In this document: positions 52,501-58,415 of the stretch, one piece after another
How positions within the stretch are numbered: the first letter of the stretch is position 1
How the letters are laid out: every line of letters begins with the position of its first letter
NCBI GenBank assembly: GCA_036768485.1
Contig: JAVLUZ010000142.1
Location: forward strand, 20,010,764 to 20,074,763
DNA from: Mermis nigrescens
Taxonomy: Eukaryota; Nematoda; Enoplea; Mermithida; Mermithidae
Direction: 5' to 3'
DNA length: 64,000 bases
Notes under the pieces: model-generated
Databases searched by the model: none
What the model was told of the DNA's origin: nothing
What the model saw: only the letters and a program-made list of their open reading frames with translations
Position numbers and translations under genes: made by a program

Positions 52501-55500
52501 ATTTTAGCTCCTGTCATATTGTTTTTATCGCTTTAGTTCTACGAAAAATTTCATTAAAAAATAAGCATTTTTTGTTATATCGCAAATACTGTATGATGAT
52601 AAACTTCCTCCTTATTAAGTGTATACCACCATCCCCTGGTTATGTTTAACACAGCAGAAGTGTACTTTTTCTTGTTTTTGCGTAAATGTCCACCAGGTGC
52701 TTATGCTTGTAGCAGTTTTTTAATCGTAACTCATTAGAATATTTTCGTAAAAAATAACATACATATCCAGAAAGAGCATAAAAAATCGCATAAAATGAAA
52801 CCAATTATTGCCGAGTATGTGAATCTTATGTAATTTAACTAAGTGCGTTCGGTCATGGTACCCTTCGACTGTAAAAACTTTGTAAACTCGTAGTTTTCTA
52901 AGTTTTTAGAATGTTCAATTTAACCGGACTTTTTTGAAATCCGTTTTAATTTTTTGTTTATGTTTTATAAAGAAATGCATTGTCCGAAACATCCAAAGAC
53001 GATGTGTTTTTGACATGTACCAATCGTTTTTAGCCAAAAAAGGCACTTTTTGAAAATTTTTCGGGGCTCTACCCCATATAAGTTCAATACTGAACTCTAT
53101 GACCATAATAGTTTGAAATTGGTATCAAAATTCGTCGTTCATATTAGAAACGGCGATTTTTCGCTGTATTACGCTGCCTACATTTATTTAAAATCATTTT
53201 TGGCGTTTTTCTTCAAAATTTTAAAATTTTCGTTAATTTTAAGCTAAAATTTATAAAATAATTATCTTTAATATTAGCGAATATCAGGCGAAAAATGTGC
53301 GAAATTAAGATATAAGGATGTTTAAGCATTAAATAGAGGGATGGGAGATACCTCTACCCAAAGTCGGACATCCTCCCCATCCTGCCAAAGCCAGGACATT
53401 TTTGACCTCTCCCCCATTTTTAAAGCAAAATTGAATTTTCTGGGCCGTTTTTAGGCGTTTTTTGGCCGTTGGTCAATAACCTCCTCCCATAAGAATGGCC
53501 AGGACCATACGTGGGCAGCAAGAAAATTCTGGGGGGTCCACGATTTTTGAAGGTCAAAAAATGGCCTTAAAAACGGTGATATGGCGATAAAAACATCATT
53601 TTTCGACGTTTCTCATCAAGCACTATCCATTGGCATCAAAAAATTGCGGAAAAAACGAAAAAAATTTCAAAAATTGATTTCTGGGGGGTCTTTTGATTTC
53701 TGGGGGGGGTCTTTTGGTTTCTGGGGGGTCCAGAGCCCCCCAGATCCCCACGCCCATGTGTGGCCAGGACCATACGTGGGCAGCAAGAAAATTCTGGGGG
53801 GGGTGTGCAAGATTTTTCAAAGGTTGAAAAATTGCCTTGAAAATGGTGGTATGGCGAAAAAACACTATTTTTTGACGTTTCTCATCGAGCAATATCCATT
53901 GGCATCAAAAATTGCGAAAAAACGAAAAAAAAATTACGCTCAGGTGTGGTCGGGACCCCCCAATTTCGGGCCGTTACATGTATGCGTTTAGGTGTTTGAA
54001 TTACTGCTCGATTCCGCGTATATGTTCACTAGGAGCAACTTCCGGGATATGTTTAAAAATATTGGTAAAAGTAAAAATGTTCGAGCTACATAAACGCATT
54101 CCTCGTGCGAAAAAATATGGCTTTTAGGCATGGTTTTTTTGTATTCGGAAAAGATTTTTCGCGATGTACAAAGACTTTTTGGGGACCGTCTTTGTACATG
54201 TACAAAGATTTTTTGGAAGACAAAAACTGCAAAAAAGGTTCGAAATTCGCTAAAATTCTCGGCGCTCCGCGCCGAAAATGAGCAATTGTGTGTTATATCT
54301 TTATAATTTCAGAAATTGCATTTTAAAAGGAAAAATGCCAAATTTTTTGGCGCTTTGCGCCGTTTTGAGATGATTATTACTGATTTTTGCCCTCAGAAAA
54401 CCTAGAAATTGCTAAAATACGTTACCAAAGGTCGAAAAACTCTGTTTTTGCCACACTAAAATCGTTACTGTACCATATTATAGTACCCAAAAATTTGTGT
54501 GTACGAAATGTACAAAGACTTTTAGGGACCATCTTTGTACATGTACAAACGGACCTTGTACAAAAAAACTGCTTTTAGGTCGCCGCCAAGGACATGAATT
54601 AATGACATCAATAAGTATTATCCCGCGAGAAATGCCGAAAACTTGGAAAAATTCGAGAAATTGCGATTAATGATGGCCAAAAATCGTTGCTAATTACAGA
54701 GCCATTTTTTATCTCGTGAAATATGTTGGACCGATAGAGGCGGCCACCGACCACACCTGGGCGTGGGGGTTTGAGGGTATGCACCTCCCCCCCCGCGAAA
54801 TCAAAATACCCCCCAATTCAATTTTCGAACTTTCTTTGTTTTTTGCAATTTTCGATGCCAGTGGATAGTGCTCCATGAGAAACGTTGAAAAATTGTGCTT
54901 TTTCGCCATACCACCACTTTTGAGGCCATGCTTTGACCTTTGAAAAATCTTGCACACCCCCCTCCAATTTTGGTGCCGCCCACCTATGCCACCCACCCTC
55001 TTAAAATCCCTCTTGACTATTTCAATTTTTTTGTTTTTTTTATTTTAGGTCTCATCAGGCACCCAGTTTTGAGCGTCGATTCGAACGCAATCGGCAGTCA
55101 GCTGGCGCACTCGTCCTACTGCGTGCAAACCAACGGCGTGGTTGTGTCGCTGTTGCATTTTTTGAGCTTACATTGCTTGGGCTCCGCGGATTTGGAAGCT
55201 CAACTGAAAAAGAAGGCCAAGAAGAAAAAGCAGGCTGCTGCGAGGTCATCGGATCAGCCACTGTCCACCTCCGACGATGCGTTGGTAAAAGAAAAATGTC
55301 TACTATTCATCGTATTTATCGATTAATCGATTGTTTTTATTTTATGCTCAAAAATCAGTCGGGTTTTGGTTTGTTTGAATCGGGATTTGTGTTTTTATTC
55401 GACTGAAAATTGTGGCTTTTTATTATTCATTAATTTCAATGTCGATATTGCGCCGTCCGCTAAATTTGCATAATTTTCAGACGTCGGCGCGGCAAGAATT

Positions 55501-56000
55501 TAAAGAATACTGCTCGCTTATTCTCGACGCGGTGTTGGCGGTTTTGAAAGCGTTGTCGTCGCTGCAACGAAGCGTTGACCTCGAAATCGCTCGCCTTCTC
55601 TTAGCTCCTAATCGAATAATTAATGAAGTGCGTCTAAATTTTTAAATCAAATTTAATCCATTTTATTATTTATTAATTAAAAACATTTTGTCTTATTTCG
55701 AGAATATTTTTTATAAATCACGCTAAATAAAATTCGTAGCAAATTCCGTATTCAAATGTTTAAAATTTTACTATCAATTTTAACGAGCCGCTCCCTCCGA
55801 TTCTGTTCTATTTTGCGTAGACTACGAAATTATTTGCATGCGAAGAGGTCTTATTAGTTATTATTCAGGAATTCGTCCCGATTAAACGGCGGACGATCGA
55901 ACGCTTGGAAGAGAGTTACTCGAGCAGCTTAACAATTTATAAACGTATTACGGAACGCCAAAAACTGGAAATAGAACGGATGTTGACTCGCTTTTTATGA
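11448..56000 (+). CDS. NAA25: NAA25 (NatB auxiliary subunit, MDM20/Psidin), 21-exon gene model
   Basis: The product is the non-catalytic TPR subunit of NatB. With the catalytic subunit NAA20 it acetylates nascent proteins starting Met-Asp, Met-Glu, Met-Asn or Met-Gln at the cytosolic ribosome. Twenty-one exons splice with matching phases and total 3018 nt, 1005 residues plus stop, close to the vertebrate length of about 970. Family landmarks appear in order: RRIRPIYEFLD near the start, LLKKQPDFLCAK (residues 34-45), ETDDEFALQALTYCYRDLGK (72-91), LYEKALKKQPQNEEF (97-111), FGDKPSSFSDLEPF (in 336-355), HNYLEGLKFG (433-442), TDLQYCDDYLL (449-459), a YLIADHLSPAGFYAELLSW segment (541-559), DWSQLTDNRDLQ (642-653) and a Lys-rich KKKAKKKKQ in exon 19. 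ATG 11448 is in a favourable gtggcATGg context. The stop is TGA 55998-56000. Orthology is by remembered family sequence. Least certain are the intron 9 and 17 junctions and the weak donors of introns 4, 12 and 15. Confidence -1.
11497..11550 (+). other. 54-bp mini-intron 1 of NAA25, in frame and stop-free
   Basis: Starts GTATTT and ends ttttgaag. Its length is a multiple of three with no stop, so retention would insert 18 residues. Removal restores the conserved RPIYEFLD. Inferred from family comparison. Confidence -1.
11551..11636 (+). CDS. NAA25: NAA25 exon 2
   Basis: Encodes EFLDIGNYKRAQQEADKLLK and on to LCAK (residues 17-45), the first TPR-like helices and one of the most conserved parts of the family. 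The acceptor is ttcttttgaag. The donor is a good GTAAGC in phase 0. Confidence -1.
13466..13870 (+). mobile_element. Family B MITE with nested B copy
   Basis: The outer B starts 13466. The inner copy 13508-13754 begins CATACATGTAACGGC and ends TTATACGTATG. Flanking octamers CTCCTCGG/GTTTTCGG share five positions. The arrangement repeats that at 5970-6300, including about 200 bp of shared upstream sequence. Confidence -1.
14788..16639. mobile_element. hAT-like element with GGTCGGG subterminal repeats (nest level 5)
   Basis: 1852 bp. Termini CAGTAATCGTAC and, inverted, CAGTGATCGTACGGGAG. Perfect TSD GTTGACAG (14780-14787, 16640-16647). GGGTCGGGGTC arrays at both ends. It contains a family R copy ending at 16315. 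Confidence -1.
16922..17584 (+). mobile_element. Family R hAT-like MITE
   Basis: 663 bp. Termini CAGAGGCGTAGTCAG and, inverted, CATAGGCGTAGCC. Flanking octamers GCTAACTG/GCTGAGTG agree at six positions. Related copies end at 16315 (+) and start at 59107 (minus). Each contains the GGCGCGNAGCGCC hairpin motif. Confidence -1.
17973..19466. mobile_element. hAT-like element with CCCCGG repeats, TAGAGCTG termini (nest level 5)
   Basis: 1494 bp. Inverted termini TAGAGCTGTGCCGGGGCC and perfect TSD ATTCTTAG (17965-17972, 19467-19474). CCCCGGCC arrays at both ends. No transposase seen. Confidence -1.
20737..20875 (+). CDS. NAA25: NAA25 exon 3
   Basis: Starts in phase 0 after gcatttaag and encodes ALKALSLIRCGRIEEAVESL through ALTYCYRDLGK (residues 46-91). 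The exon 2/3 junction recreates the family's CAK-xLKA joint. It ends phase 1 at GTAAAT. The TDDEFALQALT stretch matches the DDNSLQALT region of vertebrate NAA25. Confidence -1.
21184..23098. mobile_element. hAT-like element with GGGACC subterminal repeats
   Basis: 1915 bp. Perfect TSD TTCCGAAC (21176-21183, 23099-23106). Inverted termini CAGCGAACGACC/CAAAAAACGACC followed by GGGACCGGGACC arrays on both sides. It holds a family C copy and no transposase frame. Confidence -1.
21452..22223 (-). mobile_element. Family C MITE, internally duplicated copy
   Basis: 772 bp against about 440 for single copies. Perfect TSD TCAGGAAG (21444-21451, 22224-22231). Termini CAGTGTTTTTTG and, at right, AAAAAAACCTG. 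The interior contains the family core twice in tandem. Confidence -1.
23276..23433 (+). repeat. Repeat U, copy 1
   Basis: About 158 bp nearly identical, in inverse orientation, to 36368-36525. It contains GCAGGTTTGGACATGG. Confidence -1.
24029..24160. repeat. CGGATCCGGATCC repeat cluster
   Basis: Short block with several GGATCCGG palindromes bounded by GACGAATCG and, inverted, AGTGATGAAACGGG. This resembles the ends of the GC-barcoded hAT-like elements with almost no interior. TSD not evident. Confidence -1.
24299..24530 (+). mobile_element. Family B MITE
   Basis: 232 bp from CATACATGTAAGGGC to CTGTTACATGTGTG. Flanks CGTGTAGG/CGTGCAGA agree at six of eight. Confidence -1.
24620..24814 (-). 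mobile_element. Family B MITE, inverted
   Basis: 195 bp from CATATATGTAAG to CGTTACGTGTATG. Flanks CTTGCGAG/CTTGTGAG match at seven of eight. Confidence -1.
24831..25457 (+). mobile_element. Family B MITE expanded by a minisatellite
   Basis: Ends CATACATGTAACGGC and TGTTACACGTATG. Flanks GTTGCACA/GTTGCTTC agree at five of eight. It is 627 bp because of a tandem array at about 25060-25390. Confidence -1.
25060..25390 (+). repeat. Degenerate GCTATATAG minisatellite
   Basis: About eight to nine diverged units of roughly 36 bp, each with a GCTATNTAG-like core followed by TTTTTGGNCTNAAAA. It sits inside a family B MITE. Confidence -1.
25935..26131 (+). CDS. NAA25: NAA25 exon 4
   Basis: The acceptor atatttatag plus the phase-1 carry-over gives a Pro codon, then DKIIRLYEKALKKQPQNEEF and AYVRTGQYKQQ (residues 92-157), a clear TPR pair. 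The donor is taken as CAA|GTGATG because the next exon continues the family motif (AQ-E-NLS). This donor is weak. Confidence -1.
27652..27748 (+). CDS. NAA25: NAA25 exon 5
   Basis: Begins after gctttttcag in phase 0 with AQENLSSGPTLLALAEKMIQ (residues 158-177), matching the family's AQDENLS...LAERMVEKM segment. It ends phase 1 at a strong GTACGT donor. Confidence -1.
27808..28003. mobile_element. 196-bp hAT-like MITE in intron 5
   Basis: Perfect TSD GAGTCAGC (27800-27807, 28004-28011). Termini CAGTGGCGCATCC and, inverted, CAGGGGCGGC. Without it intron 5 would be about 100 bp. Confidence -1.
28055..28247 (+). CDS. NAA25: NAA25 exon 6
   Basis: Begins after tttgttttcag and encodes ELKFYCVIMELSGKLDKAVQ onward (residues 190-253), matching the family's ELYYMILERLGKYQEALDVI. 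It ends phase 2 at GTAGAC. Confidence -1.
28320..28400 (+). CDS. NAA25: NAA25 exon 7
   Basis: A short exon encoding SPDDWFAWINFIKS... (residues 254-280). The DDW motif matches NSDDWQFYL in vertebrates. The acceptor is cgttctttag and the donor GTAAAT, phase 2 at both ends. The preceding intron is only 72 bp. Confidence -1.
28690..28770. repeat. Family C terminal fragment in intron 7
   Basis: Matches the minus-oriented family C end (AAAGACGGTC, then AATACAAAAAA). The rest of intron 7 shows no recognisable feature. Confidence -1.
29033..29166 (+). CDS. NAA25: NAA25 exon 8
   Basis: The acceptor cttacttaag completes a Ser codon, followed by IVEKMVSAVLAH and the conserved ARLELIERL helix (family AKLELIRRL). 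It ends phase 1 at GTACGT (residues 281-325). Confidence -1.
29245..29357 (+). CDS. NAA25: NAA25 exon 9
   Basis: Encodes EPAQAILRCYRLFGDKPSSF and SDLEPFLRLVDQTGANK (residues 326-363), matching the family's FGDKPCCFTDL region. The phase-0 end at AAA|GTAATA is inferred because downstream family sequence resumes only in exon 10. The straight reading soon hits a stop. Confidence -1.
29358..29410 (+). other. 53-bp mini-intron 9 of NAA25 (inferred)
   Basis: Starts GTAATA and ends ctaacgaag, with phase 0 on both sides. Reading through reaches a stop at 29403. Excision joins GANK to LFLFKVIEEL. The near-identical length to intron 1 supports a minimal intron size near 53-54 bp in this genome. Confidence -1.
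29411..29512 (+). CDS. NAA25: NAA25 exon 10
   Basis: Encodes LFLFKVIEELRRLNGD through FATAPD (residues 364-397). The donor GAC|GTAATC (phase 0) joins ATAPD to ISRIRSHVCAIQL, reproducing the family's ALPAD-IRALQQHLCVVQL joint. The start at CTC after aacgaag is the weaker end. Confidence -1.
30078..30213 (+). CDS. NAA25: NAA25 exon 11
   Basis: The acceptor cttattttag precedes ISRIRSHVCAIQLSAKLGVL and ends with KFLIHNYLEGLKFG (residues 398-442), closely matching family sequence. The donor is GTAATT, phase 1. Confidence -1.
31646..32302. mobile_element. Family X hAT-like MITE
   Basis: 657 bp. Perfect TSD TCTGCAAT (31638-31645, 32303-32310). Termini CAGTGGCGGATCTCGG and, inverted, CAGTGAAGGATTCGAGG. 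Related partial copies at about 895-1265 and 35986-36265. Confidence -1.
32575..32980 (+). repeat. TTGG/TTGA microsatellite
   Basis: About 400 bp of TTGG, TTGA and CTGG tetranucleotides, G/T-only for long stretches on the + strand. It can be read in frame on either strand, but this is simple repeat and not a gene. Confidence -1.
33059..33221. mobile_element. Family D MITE, complete short copy
   Basis: 163 bp. Perfect TSD ATACCGAG (33051-33058, 33222-33229). Termini CGGCACGTAGC and, inverted, CAAGCACGTAGCTGGCC. Useful as the reference size for the D copies split by insertions. Confidence -1.
33294..33726 (-). mobile_element. Family C MITE
   Basis: 433 bp. Perfect TSD TAGTGTAA (33286-33293, 33727-33734). 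Termini TAGTGTTTTTTTTGTAC and, inverted, CACGGTTTTTCTG. The GGCGCGAAGCGCTG hairpin lies in the middle. Confidence -1.
34695..34805 (+). CDS. NAA25: NAA25 exon 12
   Basis: After gttgcttcag the phase-1 joint gives a Gly and then ADLLPTDLQYCDDYLLIAVV (residues 444-463), matching the family's LKTELQFSDYYCLLAVHAL. The phase fits both neighbours. The donor GTTTTT is poor, so the 3' end is the least sure part. Confidence -1.
35639..35709 (-). tRNA. tRNA-Gln (TTG anticodon)
   Basis: Read on the minus strand, 71 nt form a cloverleaf: acceptor GGTTCCA pairs with TGGGACC, anticodon loop CTTTGAA (anticodon TTG) on a TTGGA/TCCAA stem, and a T arm CGGAG-TTCGAAT-CTCCG. A box TGGTGTAGTGG and B box GTTCGAATC are intact, and a T-run terminator follows. 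The D loop looks one base shorter than usual. It lies antisense in NAA25 intron 12. Confidence -1.
36268..36376. repeat. Hairpin derivative of family A
   Basis: About 105 bp nearly palindromic: CATACGTGGGCAGCAAGAAA and, on the other side, TTTCTTGGCTGCCGCCCATC. Two A-family ends face each other with little between. Confidence -1.
36368..36525 (-). repeat. Repeat U, copy 2
   Basis: Inverse copy of 23276-23433. It adjoins the family A hairpin derivative. Confidence -1.
36828..36980. mobile_element. Family A hAT-like MITE, deleted copy
   Basis: 153 bp from CATAGGTGGGCGGC. TSD GTGCTCGG/GTGCTCAG (36820-36827, 36981-36988). Confidence -1.
37303..38240 (+). repeat. Repeat S, copy 1
   Basis: About 935 bp nearly colinear with 51408-52340. 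Shared stretches include GTCAGATATCTCGAGAACCA and GGGGGACGCGCTC. It contains several GGCGCTAAGCGCC hairpin motifs. Confidence -1.
38840..39513 (+). repeat. Element K copy with GC-rich right end
   Basis: Diverged direct repeat of about 40610-41137. Both end in blocks of GCCCCGG and GGACATC(T/C)CT. The right terminus (inverted CAGAGATGTCCG) looks hAT-like, but the left terminus was not found. Confidence -1.
39652..39832 (+). CDS. NAA25: NAA25 exon 13
   Basis: After tcattttttag it encodes LLEYGVSKSPANFKFKLVAS and on to YIMYDSL (residues 480-539), matching the family's LLEEGLTHSPSNAQFKLLLVRIY. The donor is a perfect GTAAGT, phase 2. Confidence -1.
39887..41947. mobile_element. hAT-like element with CCCCGG repeats, TAGAG termini
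   Basis: 2061 bp. TSD GGGCTGAA/GGGCTGAG (39879-39886, 41948-41955). Termini TAGAGCTCTTC and, inverted, TAGAGTTGCACCGGGGCC. It contains a TAA microsatellite and a second element related to 38.9-39.5 kb. No transposase. Confidence -1.
40450..40590 (+). repeat. TAA/TAATA microsatellite
   Basis: About 140 bp of AATAAT and AATATA units inside the 39887-41947 element. Confidence -1.
42084..42704. mobile_element. Possible hAT-like element with GGGGCC/GGCCCGG ends
   Basis: Ends AAGAGATGCGCCGG and, inverted, TAGAGGCGAGCAAGGCC with GC-rich blocks just inside. Flanks GTTAGTTA/GTTAGCTT agree at six of eight. Weakly supported. Confidence -1.
42808..44112 (-). pseudogene. Decayed Tc1/mariner transposon
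   Basis: About 1.3 kb with inverted termini CAGTGCCGCTCAAAAGTTTA and, inverted, CAGCGCCGCTCAAAAGTTTA; TA follows the right end. On the minus strand broken frames carry Tc1-like fragments: a SGRSSKLAT linker (about 43.7 kb), DCSKVFFSGSD resembling the WxxVxFSDES catalytic segment (about 43.5 kb), and GDDPKH resembling the DNDPKH catalytic motif (about 43.2 kb). Multiple stops: not functional. Confidence -1.
44258..44509 (+). CDS. NAA25: NAA25 exon 14
   Basis: After gtcgtttgag the joint completes Trp and continues YLIADHLSPAGFYAELLSW..., then QCYKSGTLDRILEFLNFRQR and LSHSFHLRACKIW (residues 540-623). This matches QAYKYGAFEKIPEFIAFRNRLNNSLHFAQ of the family. The donor is GTAAGC, phase 2. Confidence -1.
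44569..44609 (+). CDS. NAA25: NAA25 exon 15 (mini-exon)
   Basis: A 41-nt exon after gccgctttcag encoding SDSNVTVDVDPFE (residues 624-637). Other AGs in the region give a stop in the joined frame. The donor GTTCGT is used because its phase 1 fits exon 16; a better GTAAGC lies 4 nt further but does not fit the frame. Confidence -1.
44640..44880. other. AT-only low-complexity stretch in intron 15
   Basis: ATTATT/ATATT-rich sequence with no other structure. The rest of intron 15 shows nothing recognisable. Confidence -1.
45172..45284 (+). CDS. NAA25: NAA25 exon 16
   Basis: After ttgctttttag it encodes EDCVDWSQLTDNRDLQILSS onward (residues 638-675), matching EDDIPWEDLRDNRDLNVFFSW. The phase-0 donor AGC|GTAATC joins LES to VECELRFYELIARLV, consistent with the family's ETLWLRIRSLTLRLI. 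Confidence -1.
46767..46872 (+). CDS. NAA25: NAA25 exon 17
   Basis: Begins after taatttctctag and encodes VECELRFYELIARLVAVASR and CLARQQFK (residues 676-710). Its last 9-10 nt (GTCACTTTCT) lie inside the left terminal inverted repeat of a transposon, and the donor GTAAGA is transposon sequence. Confidence -1.
46864..50043. mobile_element. Foldback-like element coinciding with NAA25 intron 17
   Basis: About 3.2 kb with very long inverted arms (at least 400 bp readily aligned, probably about 900). The outer ends read TCACTTTCTGTAAGA and, inverted, the same. The distal parts of both arms contain diverged tandem units of roughly 190 bp carrying motifs such as TTGAGTTACGC and TATGCTGAAAAATTATGAAA, the architecture of Foldback elements. 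Flanking decamers CAATTTAAAG (46854-46863) and CTCTTCAAAG (50044-50053) agree at seven of ten. The centre contains family A-type repeats. No transposase recognised. Confidence -1.
50054..50425 (+). CDS. NAA25: NAA25 exon 18
   Basis: The longest exon (372 nt, residues 711-834). It starts CDSAVCVSSNG, then KFEDLSQKLLIWIKKVRQ (family LLLQQLEATLETGKRF) and ends KIRINKEAAE. The acceptor cttcaaag is the only nearby AG that keeps the frame: the better-looking TTACAG (50031-50036) leads straight to a stop. It ends phase 1 at GTGATT. Confidence -1.
51408..52340 (+). repeat. Repeat S, copy 2
   Basis: Direct repeat of 37303-38240, 14 kb apart in the same gene. It begins near CACTAGCGGATCTAGG, which resembles a hAT end. 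Confidence -1.
53506..53762. mobile_element. Family A MITE, first of two in tandem
   Basis: 257 bp from CATACGTGGGC to GCCCATGTGTG. Perfect TSD GCCAGGAC (53498-53505, 53763-53770). It sits inside a family B copy ending at 53984. Confidence -1.
53771..53948. mobile_element. Family A MITE, second of two in tandem
   Basis: 178 bp starting immediately after the middle TSD copy. The right flank GTCGGGAC resembles the shared TSD GCCAGGAC. Internally shortened at its right side. Confidence -1.
54129..54571 (+). mobile_element. Family C MITE, complete copy
   Basis: 443 bp. Perfect TSD CTTTTAGG (54121-54128, 54572-54579). Termini CATGGTTTTTTTGTATTCGG and, inverted, CAGTTTTTTTGTACAAGG. Two GGCGC...GCGCC hairpins lie near the centre. 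Confidence -1.
54752..54988. mobile_element. Family A MITE
   Basis: 237 bp. Termini CACACCTGGGC and, inverted, CATAGGTGGGC. TSD CCACCGAC/CCACCCAC. Confidence -1.
55049..55284 (+). CDS. NAA25: NAA25 exon 19
   Basis: After ttattttag it encodes LIRHPVLSVDSN, HSSYCVQTNGVVVSLLHFLS and the Lys-rich KKKAKKKKQ (residues 835-913). The same HPxL ... Lys-run order occurs in vertebrate NAA25. The donor is GTAAAA, phase 0. Confidence -1.
55481..55627 (+). CDS. NAA25: NAA25 exon 20
   Basis: After cataattttcag it encodes TSARQEFKEYCSLILDAVLA onward to NRIINE (residues 914-962), matching the family's SFQDYVTGLQTLISNVVDHI helix. The donor is GTGCGT, phase 0. Confidence -1.
55869..56000 (+). CDS. NAA25: NAA25 exon 21 (terminal)
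   Basis: After ttattcag it encodes EFVPIKRRTIERLEESYSSS and ends RMLTRFL with stop TGA (residues 963-1005). It corresponds to the family's C-terminal charged helix (QGKVQSSYLHSLLEMGELLKKRLE). Confidence -1.
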   Translation, partial: EFVPIKRRTIERLEESYSSSLTIYKRITERQKLEIERMLTRFL

Positions 56001-56045
56001 TTTTATACATATTTGTTTTGCTTGTTATGTTTTTTATGCAATTTT

Positions 56046-56051
56046 ATTAAA
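56046..56051 (+). promoter_or_regulatory. putative NAA25 polyadenylation signal
   Basis: ATTAAA, the commonest variant of AATAAA, lies 46 nt after the NAA25 stop codon in T-rich sequence. It is the first reasonable signal downstream of the stop. Positional inference only. Confidence -1.
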
Positions 56052-56549
56052 CAATACTGACGGCGCACCTTCTATTCGATTAGTTACGCATGCGTTTCTG
56101 TCACACTCGCTAAAGGCTCATTCGTACTTCACGCTGGATCGCGTTGCGGGAAATGACGTGATTTTTCTAAAAATAGCGCAACTCGCGACAATCGTGCGAA
56201 TTGACGTATCAGCTTGATTTGTTCATACTTCTTGCGAAACATCGCGCATTAATCCGCAAAAATCGACGCATCGCGTGTTCCATTCATACATGCTGCGGAT
56301 TTTCGCAAATTAGGGTTTCCTCCGATGCAACGTGCGATTTTTTCTGCGAATCTTGCGAAATATCGCACCATCTCAGGGAGCCGCGTTTCCTTAATGAAAA
56401 AAGTATTTTCCATAAAAAAATTCAAATTTTTTGATACGCGCACTTAACGATTTCAAAATTTGTCGCCTAATTTCTTCTTTTTTCTATAATTCTTTATTTA
56501 AAAAGTTTGGGCTTGAATATTCTATATTCTAAACATGTCAAAGTTATCT

Positions 56550-57690
56550 GAATCATGCCGACTTTTTTGAATGGTAATTTTGCGCAAACTTTATACATGG
56601 GTACCCCAATATATGACTTCTCCTACAGCTTTAACGGGACACATCTGGGAGGTGTTTTTTTCAGAAAAAAGATGACAAAAAAAGATTAAGCGCTCTTTTT
56701 TTGTTTACACTCAAAATGAGTTTGTAACGAGTGTGTAAAGTTTTGGCAGAGGATAGAATTCTCTATAGGGAACCTTTTTGTTTTTAGAATTTTGCATCAG
56801 TGCTTGAATGGGAGGGAGTGTAAGGAATGCGAAAATCAGAGGGCGAAAAACAGATTTAGGTCGAGTTTTCGATTTGTTTACGTATGTCTACCAACAAATC
56901 CGGTTATGAGGTTCAAGAGGTTTTCTCTGAAACGTACTACGGGCTGGGCTACTCAGCAAACTTTTATGCGCTCAATACGGAGTTAGTACCGGGAGTGTAA
57001 TGAATAATCGAAAAAAACAGATTTTGTCATGATTTTTCTGCCAAGTTTTCCGCTTATAAGTCAGGATAAATTGAAAAAGATAGAAATAAAGTACCTTTTA
57101 GGGGCTACACCTCGCAACTACCGTTTAAAAACGCAATATATCAAGGGCGTGTAAAGTTCGAAAACGGGAAACAGGGAAATGGTGGGATTAAATTCAAAAA
57201 GGTGATTATTTTGTTTGCCCTTGTGGAAAACAATCTTTATTCTTTATTTAATCCAAGAATACTCAAAAAATAGTTAATATTTTCGATGATGGCTGATTCG
57301 CCTAGAACTGTTGTTGACTTCATAGTCTATTGAGAGTGCTATTAAACACCGAAAACATTTCAAAATACTCCCGCTTTAAACGAGTTAATTCAACAACTTG
57401 AGATTTTTCTGGGTTAGGCCGGAGATCAAATGATCTAACTCGTATTTCGGGTTTTAGGTTAAGTGGCTAAGAGTCAGAGAACTATGGCGTAGCCGCCTAG
57501 ATCTCCGTCCATTTCCTAGCCAGCAATTTAGGGCTAAGGAGGTCGAAGCCGTACAGACCCAGGGTCAATTGGGTTGGTTTGTGGCATTTATGATTCTGCA
57601 ACCTGGCCAGCACTCACTTAACCCTAAGTGTGTTTAGGTAAGCCCTTGTAAATCACCCATAACTCCACTGGAGGTCCCCTTAGCTTCCTC
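56550..57690. repeat. Repeat P, inverted copy
   Basis: Counterpart of 3015-5210, reading GTGTGTAAAGTTTTGGC and GGTTGGTTTGTGGCATTT. Class unknown. Confidence -1.
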
Positions 57691-57950
57691 GCTACAAGCG
57701 AACGAATCAGTTATCAAAAATTTATTTTTCCTGCCCAAAAATTATTATTTTTTATATCTAAACATGCGTAACTTTTCGTTCACTTCTGTTGTTGTCTCGT
57801 CCGTTTCATGGCAGTGCGCTAATTAGGTAAGGTTTGTAGCAAAGATTTTTCCTGCTGTTGTAGCATTTTTGTGCATCAACTCAAATTACACATAGAAAAC
57901 GTTCTTTTCAACGTTTGGGTTGCCAGAGTCGTAAAAATTACGACTTCAAC

Positions 57951-58184
57951 CATACGTGGGCAGCAACGAAATTCTGAGAGATGCAAGATTTTTAAAAGGT
58001 AAAAAAATGGCCTTAAAAATGGTGGTATGACCAAAAAACACCATTTTTCAACGTTTCACTATCCATTGGCATCAAAAAATTGCGAAAAAAAACAGAAAAA
58101 AATTTCAAAAATTGAATTCTGGGGGGGGCTATTTTGGTTTTTTGGGGGTGCATACCCTCAAACCCTCCCCCACGCCCATGTGTG
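57951..58184. mobile_element. Family A MITE
   Basis: 234 bp. Termini CATACGTGGGC and, inverted, CACACATGGGC. TSD ACTTCAAC/ACTACAAC. Confidence -1.
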
Positions 58185-58415
58185 ACTACAACCCATAATA
58201 CATTTTTTGATGATTTTGTGACCTTTTGACGAAATTTTTAAATACGAACTTGCTTTTAAGCGAGTATACGTACAAATTTTGTCACTACACACGTCTGCAA
58301 GCTGCTGTGAGAATTGCTTTTACTCAGTACGGCAAAAGGGCGCAACGCGTTCAACGTCAAAAATTTTCGCACAGTTTAGAAATGGCTGGTAGAAAATTGC
58401 AACGCACTCCGCCAC

